DNA of 18,322 nucleotides from Porphyromonadaceae bacterium UBA4262. Its GTDB lineage: Bacteria; Bacteroidota; Bacteroidia; Bacteroidales; Muribaculaceae. The notes beneath the pieces are model-generated. The model ran no database searches. It had not been told where the DNA came from and saw nothing but the letters and a program-made list of their open reading frames with translations. How positions within the stretch are numbered: the first letter of the stretch is position 1; each line of letters starts with the position of its first letter. Of the stretch, positions 1-7,863 are shown one piece after another. The stretch lies in contig DGWI01000035.1 in the NCBI GenBank assembly GCA_002396085.1, positions 1 to 18,322 on the forward strand. The letters run 5' to 3'. Made by a program: the position numbers and the translations under genes.

Positions 1-24
1 ATCCTGCAATTTGACCTATACACC

Positions 25-220
25 GGAAATTCGTGTAGATTTTATCCGCAAAATCTGCTAGATCTGCATGCCTAGATTATCCGCGGGAAGATTATTTCCC
101 GAGCATGATGTTAATGAGTGTATTAATATCACTGATATCAATGTTTCCGTCATTATTAACATCAGCAATATCAATTCGTTCGCTCTTGCCAAGCATTATG
201 TTGATAGCCATGTTGACATC
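25..220 (-). repeat. Left arm of about 195-bp inverted repeat encoding a dockerin and its 3' flank
   Basis: The reverse complement of 25-220 aligns with 7627-7821. Bases 102-206 are identical to 7641-7745 (105 bp, second arm reversed). Beyond the stop codon the match is patchy for about 25 bp, then good again through GCATGCAGATCTAGCAGA and onward. The arm covers the 3' end of the LRR-dockerin gene and downstream DNA, including a small hairpin AGATTTT-ATCCGC-AAAATCT at 37-56. Confidence 0.9.
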
Positions 221-1927
221 GCTAATATCGACTTTTCCATCTCTGTTAATATCACCCATTACACCATCGTCAAATACCATTTCCACAGTCTTTCCTGCAG
301 CATCGGCGGGCAACTTCAAGTAGGCGCGGTGATAAGGCAAACGACTACCGTCAGCAGGCACGAAGTCTGGTGTGCCATTCGTGTCAGGTATAGGGTCACT
401 GAACATGGCCGCAACCTCTGTGGAGTCGTTGAGAAACAGGTTGCAATGCCCATCGTCATCGTTGGCAATAATGCGCTCACCGTAATTTAGTCCCACCAAT
501 AGGTTTTCCACAGGCTCAAGTGCGTCTGCATAGGGGATCTCATAAAACCCTGGCACACCTTTTAACACTATGCCTGTGCCAGCCGGCACCTGCTCAATGC
601 GCTGCATTTTAACCTTGCCATTTTGATAGTCGGTGGCAATATAGGCCTCCAGCCCATCAATGCCAGTGAAGTCCAAGTCTTCCACTGCACAGAATGTACG
701 CCAATCGCCTGTCATCTTCACGGGAGTGGCCTCAGCAATATGATTCATATAGCCCCAGAATGGAATCCTTTTATACAGCGTCGATGTACCTGCTGGGACA
801 TATAATGGACAATTGTATGGCAGACTACCCGTTAAGGTTACTCCAGTTATTGGAGTTTTATTATATGTTTTAATATAGTCCATTTCATTTAATCCCGTAA
901 TGAAATGTTTTCCCAAATTGAAAACACTCTCAGGTATCTCCAATTCATCTATATGGCCACCATTAATATCAACGTCAGCAAAAGCTCTTTCGCCAATTGT
1001 TTCTAGTGAGTTTAAATTAGACAATTCAACATTTTTCAAATTTCCACAGAATTCAAATGCCTCCTTGCCGATGCTTTTAACTGACGACGGAATAGCAATT
1101 CTTGATATTCCGCTAAAACTAAAGGCATGACTTTCGATACTTGTAACCGAATTAGGAATCAAAACTGTCTCTAATTCTTCAACACAGCGGAAAGCACCAT
1201 CAGGAATAATTGTTACAGTACTGGGAATTTCATACTCTTTTCCATGTCCTGCAGGATAACAGATTATCCGTGTCTTGTCTTTATTGAAAAGCACTCCGTC
1301 AATTTGGCTATACCTTGCATTTTCATCGTCAACAAGAAAAGCGCGCATTGATTTGTTGTTTCCCTCAATTCCATTAATCACAGAGGTTGTACTCCATTGT
1401 CCTGCTTCAAAGTCTCCTTCAAATTTTTGCAGATCAATATATTCAAGATTGCTGCAGTGGGCAAATGCGTGAAATTTAATCCGTTGAACAGAGCTTGGAA
1501 TTTTAATGGAATTCAAACTTACGCAATAGCAGAACGCTTGGTCTTCAATTATCTCTAGCGAATCAGGTAAGTCTATCTTTGTCAATTTGACACAAGAATA
1601 AAACGCACCACCTGCAAGTTTTTTGATAGTCGGAGGTAATTGTATAGATGTGATATCGCAATTGTAAAATGCCATATTCCCAATTTCCGTTACCGTGTAA
1701 GTCTGACCTTCAAAAGTGACTGTGGATGGGATAATGATGTCTCCACTATAGTCACCACCCATTGGGAAATTATATGAGTTGACACGAATATACTGGACTG
1801 ATGCTGTTTGATTTTCATCATCTAAGCCATAGTTAATAGAATCGATAATTACCTCTTTGTCCATTCTACCAGCGTAAACTGTGATGCTCAGAAGAGATAT
1901 GATAAATGTACACAATAATTTCTTCAT
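92..1927 (-). CDS. Secreted BspA-like leucine-rich-repeat protein with C-terminal type I dockerin
   Basis: Predicted 611-residue exported protein, likely an adhesin or surface-complex component. I start it at the ATG at 1927, which gives a clean signal peptide (MKKLLCTFIISLLSITVYAG); the reading frame runs 19 codons further upstream but adds only a low-complexity Asn-rich stretch. Residues about 81-330 are BspA/LRR_5-type repeats (SIQLPPTIKKLAGGAFYSC and similar), including the block YSQIDGVLFNKDKTRIICYPAG usual in this family. Residues about 406-552 are a module shared with the two upstream genes (starts GDWRTFCAVEDLDF). Residues 558-611 are a dockerin with two calcium-loop segments, DINRDGKVDISD and DVNNDGNIDISD. 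It is the last gene of a three-gene LRR operon; no TAnnTTTG box is seen in the 61-bp gap upstream. The LRR half is visibly more AT-rich than the C-terminal module. The ligand is unknown. Confidence 0.88.
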   Translation of the reverse strand: MKKLLCTFIISLLSITVYAGRMDKEVIIDSINYGLDDENQTASVQYIRVNSYNFPMGGDYSGDIIIPSTVTFEGQTYTVTEIGNMAFYNCDITSIQLPPTIKKLAGGAFYSCVKLTKIDLPDSLEIIEDQAFCYCVSLNSIKIPSSVQRIKFHAFAHCSNLEYIDLQKFEGDFEAGQWSTTSVINGIEGNNKSMRAFLVDDENARYSQIDGVLFNKDKTRIICYPAGHGKEYEIPSTVTIIPDGAFRCVEELETVLIPNSVTSIESHAFSFSGISRIAIPSSVKSIGKEAFEFCGNLKNVELSNLNSLETIGERAFADVDINGGHIDELEIPESVFNLGKHFITGLNEMDYIKTYNKTPITGVTLTGSLPYNCPLYVPAGTSTLYKRIPFWGYMNHIAEATPVKMTGDWRTFCAVEDLDFTGIDGLEAYIATDYQNGKVKMQRIEQVPAGTGIVLKGVPGFYEIPYADALEPVENLLVGLNYGERIIANDDDGHCNLFLNDSTEVAAMFSDPIPDTNGTPDFVPADGSRLPYHRAYLKLPADAAGKTVEMVFDDGVMGDINRDGKVDISDVNMAINIMLGKSERIDIADVNNDGNIDISDINTLINIMLGK

Positions 1928-1988
1928 TGTTAATATGACTTTAAAATTGTTATTATTATTCAACCTTGCAGATTGAAATTCCACTTAA

Positions 1989-3614
1989 TCATCGAATGAC
2001 AAACTTACGGCCATTCTGGATATAGATGCCTGGACCAGGATTGGTAATGCGCTGGCCTTGCAGGTTGTAGATGTTGTCATCAGTTGGCAAAGCAGCCTTG
2101 ACATCTTCGATGCCATTAAAACTGCCAAACACCATGTCTACGGTCTTGCCTGCCTCGCTGGCGGGTAACTGCAAGTAAGCGCGGTGATAGGGCAGACGTG
2201 CGCCGTCGGCTGGAGCAAACATGGGCTGCTCACCCTCGGCATTGAGCCTGGGGGCACGCTCGGCCTCCATGAATGGGCCATAGAACAGCGATGCCATCTC
2301 GGTAGCGTCGTTAAAGAACAGGTTGCACTGGCCATCCTCGGTCTCGGCCTGAATGCGTTCGCCATAGTTCAGGCCTACCAGCAGATTATCCACCGGCTCC
2401 AGCGCCTCATCTTGCTCGGGATAGGGAATCTCATAGAATCCCGGCGCACCCTTGAGCACCACGCCTGTGCCGGCGGGCACTTGCTCAATAGGCTCCATCA
2501 GCACCTTACCATCTTGATACTCGGTGGCAACGTAGGCCTCCAGCCCCTCCACACCACTGAAATCCAAATCCTCGACCGCACAGAATGTGCGCCATTCGCC
2601 TTCCAGTTCCACTGGAGTGGCGGCAACAATACGGGCGTTAATCCACTGTGGCCAAACCTCGCGATACACTGGCACCATCCCTTTGGGTACATAAAGTGGA
2701 CATGTAGGCCACCAATCTTGATTGTTAGTTCCTGCAACATCAAAATTTGGATAAGGATTCAAGCAGTAACTTTTGACATATCTTGCAGTCTCTTTAGCTG
2801 GGTAGAAGAATAGTGCCCCCCATGTTAATAGCTCCTCTGGAATCTCAAACTCTGTCAGGCCTGTAGCGGGAAAAGCAGATTCCAATATATGCTTAACTTT
2901 ATCACATGGAATTTCAATATGCTTTAGAGATATGCACTGCTCAAATGCATGAGAACCAATCCACCAAAGATTCTTTGGAAGAATTACTTCTTTCAAGTTG
3001 CTACATTGACAAAATTCCATTCCAGGTATCATAAAAAAAGTAGTATCAACAAATAGTTTCGAATCATCACCCCAGTCTTCATAGTTATAATAATTATTAT
3101 TATCGCCCCACTGACATGAGAAACGTGTTACTGAGTTTGGAATTTCAATTGTTTCAAGAGAAGTGCATTGGTAGCATAAGCCTGGTGGTAAGAACTTCAT
3201 ATTCTCTGATAGTTTGAGTAATTTTAATTGCGGACAGCCATAAAATGTTGCTGCCATTAATGTATCTACAGAGTTTGGAATGACAATTGACTCTAGACTG
3301 CATCCAGCAAATGCCATTTCTCCGATTTTCTTTAGTGTTTCGGGAAGCGTAATTGTTTTTAACTTGCCAGAGTTCATAAATGCCCAGTGATAAATGAATG
3401 TTACTGGATAGACTTCTCCGTCGAGTTCGATGTGAGCAGGCATAACTGGTGCTTCACTTGAGCCAAAATAATTCAAACAAGTAGCTGTTCGAGTTATGGG
3501 ATCGAGCCGAAAAGTGAAATCATCCTGAATGATTTCTTGGCCTTCGGCTGCAATGCCTATCATGCAAATAACGAGCATGAAAGACCGCAATGTAATGAAA
3601 AACCTATGTTTCAT
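1989..3614 (-). CDS. Secreted BspA-like leucine-rich-repeat protein with C-terminal sorting-like tail
   Basis: Predicted 541-residue exported LRR protein. The start at 3614 gives a signal peptide (MKHRFFITLRSFMLVICMIG) closely resembling that of the next gene upstream; the longer in-frame extension overlaps that gene and is rejected. LRR_5-type repeats span residues about 73-258, interrupted at about 164-198 by an acidic, Asn/Tyr-rich insertion (WGDNNNYYNYEDWGDD). Residues about 336-496 are the shared C-terminal module, differing from the upstream paralogue at only seven of about 161 residues. The last 28 residues (IYNLQGQRI then GIYIQNGRKFVIR) match a tail common on Bacteroidales exported proteins and resembling the type IX secretion C-terminal signal. 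It lies 49 bp from the upstream gene and 61 bp from the downstream one, so it is probably in one operon. The specific target is unknown. Confidence 0.88.
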   Translation of the reverse strand: MKHRFFITLRSFMLVICMIGIAAEGQEIIQDDFTFRLDPITRTATCLNYFGSSEAPVMPAHIELDGEVYPVTFIYHWAFMNSGKLKTITLPETLKKIGEMAFAGCSLESIVIPNSVDTLMAATFYGCPQLKLLKLSENMKFLPPGLCYQCTSLETIEIPNSVTRFSCQWGDNNNYYNYEDWGDDSKLFVDTTFFMIPGMEFCQCSNLKEVILPKNLWWIGSHAFEQCISLKHIEIPCDKVKHILESAFPATGLTEFEIPEELLTWGALFFYPAKETARYVKSYCLNPYPNFDVAGTNNQDWWPTCPLYVPKGMVPVYREVWPQWINARIVAATPVELEGEWRTFCAVEDLDFSGVEGLEAYVATEYQDGKVLMEPIEQVPAGTGVVLKGAPGFYEIPYPEQDEALEPVDNLLVGLNYGERIQAETEDGQCNLFFNDATEMASLFYGPFMEAERAPRLNAEGEQPMFAPADGARLPYHRAYLQLPASEAGKTVDMVFGSFNGIEDVKAALPTDDNIYNLQGQRITNPGPGIYIQNGRKFVIR

Positions 3615-3663
3615 AATATTGTATTCTTTCTTTTTATTGTATTTTTTCGTCTTTGCATGAGAT

Positions 3664-5283
3664 TTATCGCACGATGAACTTGCGGCCGTTCTGGATATAG
3701 ATGCCTGGACCAGGATTGGTAATGCGCTGGCCTTGCAGGTTGTAGATCGCGCTATCGGTCTGCGGCTGTGCGGCAACCTCCTCAATGCCAGTCAGCGTGT
3801 CAAACACCATCTCTACCGTCTTGCCAGCCTCGCTAGCAGGCAACTGCAAGTAAGCACGGTGATAGGGCAGACGTGCACCATCGGCAGGAGCAAACATGGG
3901 CTGCTCACCTTCGGCATTGAGCCTCGGGGCACGCTCGGCATCCATAAATGGGCCATAGAACAGCGATGCCATCTCGGTCGCATCGTTGAAGAACAGGTTG
4001 TACTGGCCGTCCTCGGTCTCGGCCTGGATGCGTTCGCCATAGTTCAGTCCCACCAACAGGTTATCCACCGGCTCCAGCGCCTCATCCTGTTTGACATAGG
4101 GAATCTCATAGAATCCCGGCGTGCCCTTCAGCACCACACCTGTGCCGGCGGGCACTTGCTCGATAGGCTCCATCAGCACCTTGCCGTCTTGATACTCTGT
4201 GGCAACGTAGGCCTCCAGCCCCTCCACACCACTGAAATCCAAATCCTCTACGGCACAGAATGTGCGCCATTCGCTCTCCAGTTCCACAGGCGTGGCCTCG
4301 GTGATGTGCTGAGAGCCATTCCATCCGGAAGTACTACTATAAGTGCTAACTGTGCCTTTGGGAACAAATAATGCTGCGTTAGGGCCTACAGTCAGGACAC
4401 CACTCTCAGGGTTCAAATGGTAAGATTTCAGATAACCAGAGCTTATTTCATCCAGTAATCCATAGTGCCACATCGAAATGCTAGTTGGAATTTCTATGTT
4501 TTTTAATGGTGTGCCACTGAAAGCATATGAACCAATGTAAGTCAAGCCTTCGGGTAACTCAATTTTTGTTAAGTTAGAACAGCCATTAAATGTATAGAAG
4601 GCAATGTTTTTGATGCTATTGGGTAGAATGACAGTTTGCAAACTGGTACAGCCTTGGAATGCTGACCCACCAACATACATCATCATAAAGTCATCACAAT
4701 ATTTCATCGCGTCATCCATCATCTGTTCCATATCTGCCATTTGATTCTCCATGCTTTCCATAAAATGATCAACAGAATTTGGAATCTCCACACTTTCTAG
4801 TGATTGACAACCATAAAACATTGCCCCTGCAATAGCAGTCATACTCTCAGATAGTTTAACGGTCTTCAAACTGGTGCAACCTGCAAATGCTCGAATCTTG
4901 ACAATTTCAACTGAATTCGGAAGTGTAATGTCTTCAAGATATGTGCAATTGCTAAAAGCGCCCTCGCCAATCGTTTTGAGAGTTTCAGGAAGGATGATAT
5001 GTTTGAACTGGTTGTTACCACTGCCTCCCTCATTGTTCATAAAAGCAGAACTGGCAATTTCGGTGACTGAATAATCGTCACCTAGAAAGGTAATGGTCGA
5101 AGGTATTACAACTGTCTCTTGGTTAATGGCACCAGTTGTGCCTGTAATGGTGGCACTCAAAGTATTGGCATCTAGGTTATAGAGAATTGAACCATCTGCA
5201 AAGGTTTCTCCTTCGGCTGCGATACCTAGCATGCAGATGACGACTAGCAGCAGTCGCAGCGGATTAAGTAATTTGTGTTTCAT
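3664..5283 (-). CDS. Secreted BspA-like leucine-rich-repeat protein, first gene of the LRR operon
   Basis: Predicted 539-residue exported LRR protein. It starts at 5283 with a signal peptide (MKHKLLNPLRLLLVVICMLG). LRR_5-type repeats occupy residues about 74-270 (LPETLKTIGEGAFSNC, LPEGLTYIGSYAFSG). Between two repeats, residues 175-202 form a Met/Asp/Glu-rich insertion with ten methionines in 28 residues, at the equivalent place to the acidic insertion of the paralogue downstream. The shared module covers about 334-494 and the sorting-like tail 512-539 (ends GIYIQNGRKFIVR). DNA of the module is GC-rich, DNA of the LRR part AT-rich, so the gene looks chimeric. A TAATTTTG -7 box lies about 100 bp upstream. 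Likely cell-surface; binding partner unknown. Confidence 0.88.
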   Translation of the reverse strand: MKHKLLNPLRLLLVVICMLGIAAEGETFADGSILYNLDANTLSATITGTTGAINQETVVIPSTITFLGDDYSVTEIASSAFMNNEGGSGNNQFKHIILPETLKTIGEGAFSNCTYLEDITLPNSVEIVKIRAFAGCTSLKTVKLSESMTAIAGAMFYGCQSLESVEIPNSVDHFMESMENQMADMEQMMDDAMKYCDDFMMMYVGGSAFQGCTSLQTVILPNSIKNIAFYTFNGCSNLTKIELPEGLTYIGSYAFSGTPLKNIEIPTSISMWHYGLLDEISSGYLKSYHLNPESGVLTVGPNAALFVPKGTVSTYSSTSGWNGSQHITEATPVELESEWRTFCAVEDLDFSGVEGLEAYVATEYQDGKVLMEPIEQVPAGTGVVLKGTPGFYEIPYVKQDEALEPVDNLLVGLNYGERIQAETEDGQYNLFFNDATEMASLFYGPFMDAERAPRLNAEGEQPMFAPADGARLPYHRAYLQLPASEAGKTVEMVFDTLTGIEEVAAQPQTDSAIYNLQGQRITNPGPGIYIQNGRKFIVR

Positions 5284-5382
5284 AAGTCGTAAAAGTTTTT
5301 GGTTGCTGGCGGCGGTTTGTCATTCTCGGTGAGGCCGTCACCATTCGCCCCACGCAACCCTGTCGCGATCAGGATTGCGTTG

Positions 5383-5414
5383 CAAAATTACCCCTCCTTC
5401 CAACAATATGCAAG
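5383..5414 (-). promoter_or_regulatory. Predicted Bacteroidetes promoter of the LRR operon
   Basis: Reading the minus strand, TAATTTTG (5390-5383) fits the Bacteroidetes -7 consensus TAnnTTTG and is followed by C. A CTTG at 5414-5411 sits 20 bp upstream in the place of the -33 TTTG element. Transcription would start near 5376 and leave a leader of roughly 90 nt before the first LRR gene. It is the only such box found upstream of the three-gene run. Confidence 0.6.
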
Positions 5415-5436
5415 AAAAACGCCTTGATTTTTGACA

Positions 5437-5494
5437 ATCTGCTAGCAAATGGGCATAATCCCCCATTTCTCGCCCATCTGCTAGTCTTTGGGCA
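5437..5494. repeat. Pair of short direct repeats in the divergent LRR/protease promoter region
   Basis: ATCTGCTAGCAAATGGGCA (5437-5455) and ATCTGCTAGTCTTTGGGCA (5476-5494) agree at 15 or more of 19 positions and are spaced 39 bp start to start. They lie between the two divergent promoters. ATCTGCTAG also occurs in the inverted repeats near 52-60 and 7784-7792, so this may be part of a dispersed repeat rather than an operator. Confidence 0.45.
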
Positions 5495-5535
5495 GGTTAG
5501 AGGGCAAAATCCTAGGCATACGGTATGTTTTTGTG

Positions 5536-5543
5536 TACTTTTG
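5536..5543 (+). promoter_or_regulatory. Predicted -7 box for the M6 protease gene
   Basis: TACTTTTG followed by C matches TAnnTTTG(C). It is 25 bp before the ATG, giving a leader of under 20 nt. No convincing TTTG is seen at the expected -33 spacing, so an activator or weak promoter is possible. Confidence 0.5.
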
Positions 5544-5568
5544 CAACAGCTTTAGTTAAATTACGAAT

Positions 5569-7755
5569 ATGATGAAAAGATTCTTAACATTATTGTTGAT
5601 GGCGATGGCGGTGGTGACCGCTATGGCCGCGCCGGCCGACAGGACACCCGTGCGGGTGACGCAACCCGACGGCACCACACTCACCCTGCGACTGGTGGGT
5701 GACGAGTTCTTTCACTACAACACCACAGCCGACGGCTATACCATCGTTGCCGTGGACGGCGCGTGGCAGTATGCCATGAGCCACGATGGCCAGGTGGTGG
5801 CCTCGGGGCGGCTGGCCCACGACAGTGAGCGACGCACTGCCGACGAGGCGCAGTGGCTGGCCGGCGTGCCGCGTCACCTGACCTCGGCGACCGACATCAC
5901 CGCCGCTCGGCAGGCCCGCGCTCGCCGTGACGGCCCCGCCGAGCGCACCCCTGCCATCGACTATGGCAATTTCCACGGCCTGATTGTGCTGGTCGACTAT
6001 AGCGACAAGCAGTTCTCGATGGACAACCCGGGCGAGTTCTACGACCGGATGATCAACCAGGAGAACTACACGGGCTTTGACTACAACGGCCAGTTTGTGC
6101 CCTGCACAGGCAGTGTGCGCGACTACTTCGCTGAACAGTCGGGCGGACGCTTCGTGCCACAGTTCGATGTGGTGGGTCCTGTGACGGTGCCCTACGAGTG
6201 CACGGCACACACGGGCAACTCCAACTCGTGGCGGGTGTTCAAGGCGGCGATGGACTCGGTGGACGCGCTGGTCAACCTCAAGGACTATGACCTGAACCAC
6301 GACGGCATGGCCGACATGATCATCTTTATCGGCGCAGGCTTCGCCTCGAACTATGGCGGCAACAACAGCAACTACCTGTGGCCGCACAAGTCGTTTCTCT
6401 ACGACTACGACCATTACAGATATCTGAAGTATGACAACACCTATGCCGGCACCTATGCCGCCACAGTCGAAATGTATGGCTGGGAGGCTGAGCCCGGCTC
6501 CACACCCATGGGCATCGGCACCATTGCCCATGAGTTCGGCCACGTGCTGGGGCTGCCCGATACCTACGACACCGACTATGCCAACGGCGGCGGACAGAGT
6601 CATGACCCGGGCGACTGGGATGTGATGGCTAGTGGCAATAACCTAAACCTGTCGCGCACACCCTGTGGCTACAACTTATGGGAACGCTATGCTTTGGGTT
6701 GGGTCAATCCACCCGTCCTTGACCAGGCAGGCGACTACAGTCTACAGGCACTAAACACCAACAACGAGGGCTTCATCCTTCGCACCCCAATCGACCAAGA
6801 GTATTTCACCATCGAGAACCGCCAACAGACTGGTTGGGACACTTACTTGCCCGGGCATGGTATGCTCATCTTCAGAGTGGACTCGACTAACATAATTCCG
6901 TGGATTCAGCAAAAGGTGAACGCCGACCCAAGCCACAATTATTTCGAACTGCTACGTGCCGGTGGTTCGGGCAGCGGTGCCAAGGCAAGCGACCCCTTCC
7001 CGGGGTCGGGCAACGTGACCGTGTGCTCAAACTACAAGTTGCGCACCTGGTCGGGCGAGCCGAACACCTATATGCTGAACAGCATCGCCGAGCAGGACGG
7101 TATCATCACCTTCAGCACAGTGGACATGAGCCAGGCCGAGAAGATGGTGGAGACCTTCGACCGGATGGAAGTGACCACCGCCAACTCGGAGCAAGTGGGC
7201 GACATCGCCACATGGAAACTGCTGTCGTGCCGCGTGGTGGAATCGGGTGACGGCAAGGCTGTGTCGATGATCTATCCAAGCAACATGACGATGACCACAT
7301 CGGTGAGCCGCAACATCAACCGCGTGACGTTTGATGTGGAGAACACCTCGACCACGCTGGCCAAGTTCACGCTGTTCTACTCGCTGGACGAGGGTGCCAC
7401 CTGGCAGAAGGCCACGACCACCAACTTTGAGGTGCCGGCCAGCACCAGGAACACCATCGACTGGCTGGGAGCGGCCTTCGGGCAGTCGCAGCGGGTGCGC
7501 TTCCGTGTGGGCATGGTGGCAGGCAACAAGACGGTGCCGTGCATCGTCGACAACTTCGCCATCTATTACAGTGGCGGTGAGGCCGTCACGGGCGACGTGA
7601 ACGGTGACGGCGCGGTGGATGTGAGTGATGTCAACATGGTTATCAACATAATGCTTGGCAAGAGCGAACGAATTGATATTGCTGATGTTAATAATGACGG
7701 AAACATTGATATCAGTGATATTAATACACTCATTAACATCATGCTGGGGAAATGA
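5569..7755 (+). CDS. Secreted M6-family zinc metalloprotease (immune inhibitor A-like) with C-terminal dockerin
   Basis: Predicted 728-residue exported endopeptidase. It has a signal peptide (MMKRFLTLLLMAMAVVTAMA), an N-terminal region with the M6-typical block around residues 26-66 (TPVRVTQPDGTTLTL, GDEFFHY, DGYTIV), and a catalytic domain over about 130-420. The zinc site HEFGHVLGLPD is at 321-331 (H321, E322, H325, with D331 the likely third ligand), followed by DVMASG at 351-356 in the Met-turn position. DLNHDGMADM at 241-250 resembles a calcium loop. Residues about 525-670 form a beta-rich ancillary domain. A type I dockerin fills 675-728. The last 115 or so coding bases are AT-rich, unlike the GC-rich remainder, and 105 of them are identical to the dockerin DNA of the LRR gene at the left end. 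Substrate unknown; the dockerin suggests attachment to a cohesin-bearing scaffold not seen here. Confidence 0.92.
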   Translation: MMKRFLTLLLMAMAVVTAMAAPADRTPVRVTQPDGTTLTLRLVGDEFFHYNTTADGYTIVAVDGAWQYAMSHDGQVVASGRLAHDSERRTADEAQWLAGVPRHLTSATDITAARQARARRDGPAERTPAIDYGNFHGLIVLVDYSDKQFSMDNPGEFYDRMINQENYTGFDYNGQFVPCTGSVRDYFAEQSGGRFVPQFDVVGPVTVPYECTAHTGNSNSWRVFKAAMDSVDALVNLKDYDLNHDGMADMIIFIGAGFASNYGGNNSNYLWPHKSFLYDYDHYRYLKYDNTYAGTYAATVEMYGWEAEPGSTPMGIGTIAHEFGHVLGLPDTYDTDYANGGGQSHDPGDWDVMASGNNLNLSRTPCGYNLWERYALGWVNPPVLDQAGDYSLQALNTNNEGFILRTPIDQEYFTIENRQQTGWDTYLPGHGMLIFRVDSTNIIPWIQQKVNADPSHNYFELLRAGGSGSGAKASDPFPGSGNVTVCSNYKLRTWSGEPNTYMLNSIAEQDGIITFSTVDMSQAEKMVETFDRMEVTTANSEQVGDIATWKLLSCRVVESGDGKAVSMIYPSNMTMTTSVSRNINRVTFDVENTSTTLAKFTLFYSLDEGATWQKATTTNFEVPASTRNTIDWLGAAFGQSQRVRFRVGMVAGNKTVPCIVDNFAIYYSGGEAVTGDVNGDGAVDVSDVNMVINIMLGKSERIDIADVNNDGNIDISDINTLINIMLGK

Positions 7756-7821
7756 CCTCACGCAGATAATCAAGGCATGCAGATCTAGCAGATTTTGCGG
7801 ATAAAATCTACACGAATTTCC
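7627..7821 (+). repeat. Right arm of the dockerin inverted repeat
   Basis: Partner of 25-220 in inverted orientation, covering the 3' end of the M6 protease gene and about 65 bp beyond its stop. The two arms are about 7.4 kb apart and converge on the same flanking sequence, including the hairpin at 7790-7809. Such a pair could support gene conversion or inversion of the intervening LRR/protease segment. Confidence 0.9.
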
Positions 7822-7863
7822 ATGAATTGTCATTAAATTCTTGACAGTTTGTGGAAATTCGTG
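7811..7863. repeat. Perfect 12-bp inverted repeat (possible hairpin) downstream of the M6 protease
   Basis: CACGAATTTCCA (7811-7822) is the exact reverse complement of TGGAAATTCGTG (7852-7863), with inner complementary TGTCA and TGACA. It could act as a terminator for the protease gene but has no clear T tract. The same AAATTCGTG and ACGCGGATAA words recur at the window's left end and in both long direct repeats, so it looks like a dispersed repeat family. Confidence 0.5.

Noticed and set aside
3615..3785. N-terminal extension of the second LRR gene up to 3785
   Set aside because: It would overlap the 3' end of the upstream gene and bury a good signal peptide; the ATG at 3614 is preferred.
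5590..6603. Long minus-strand frame (337 codons) opposite the M6 protease
   Set aside because: It is a shadow of a GC-rich gene: the plus strand has signal peptide, zinc motif and dockerin, while this frame is His/Val-rich with no family features.
7027..7833. Minus-strand frame (268 codons) covering the protease 3' end and repeat
   Set aside because: Overlaps the protease domain and dockerin coding strand; composition is that of an antisense shadow.
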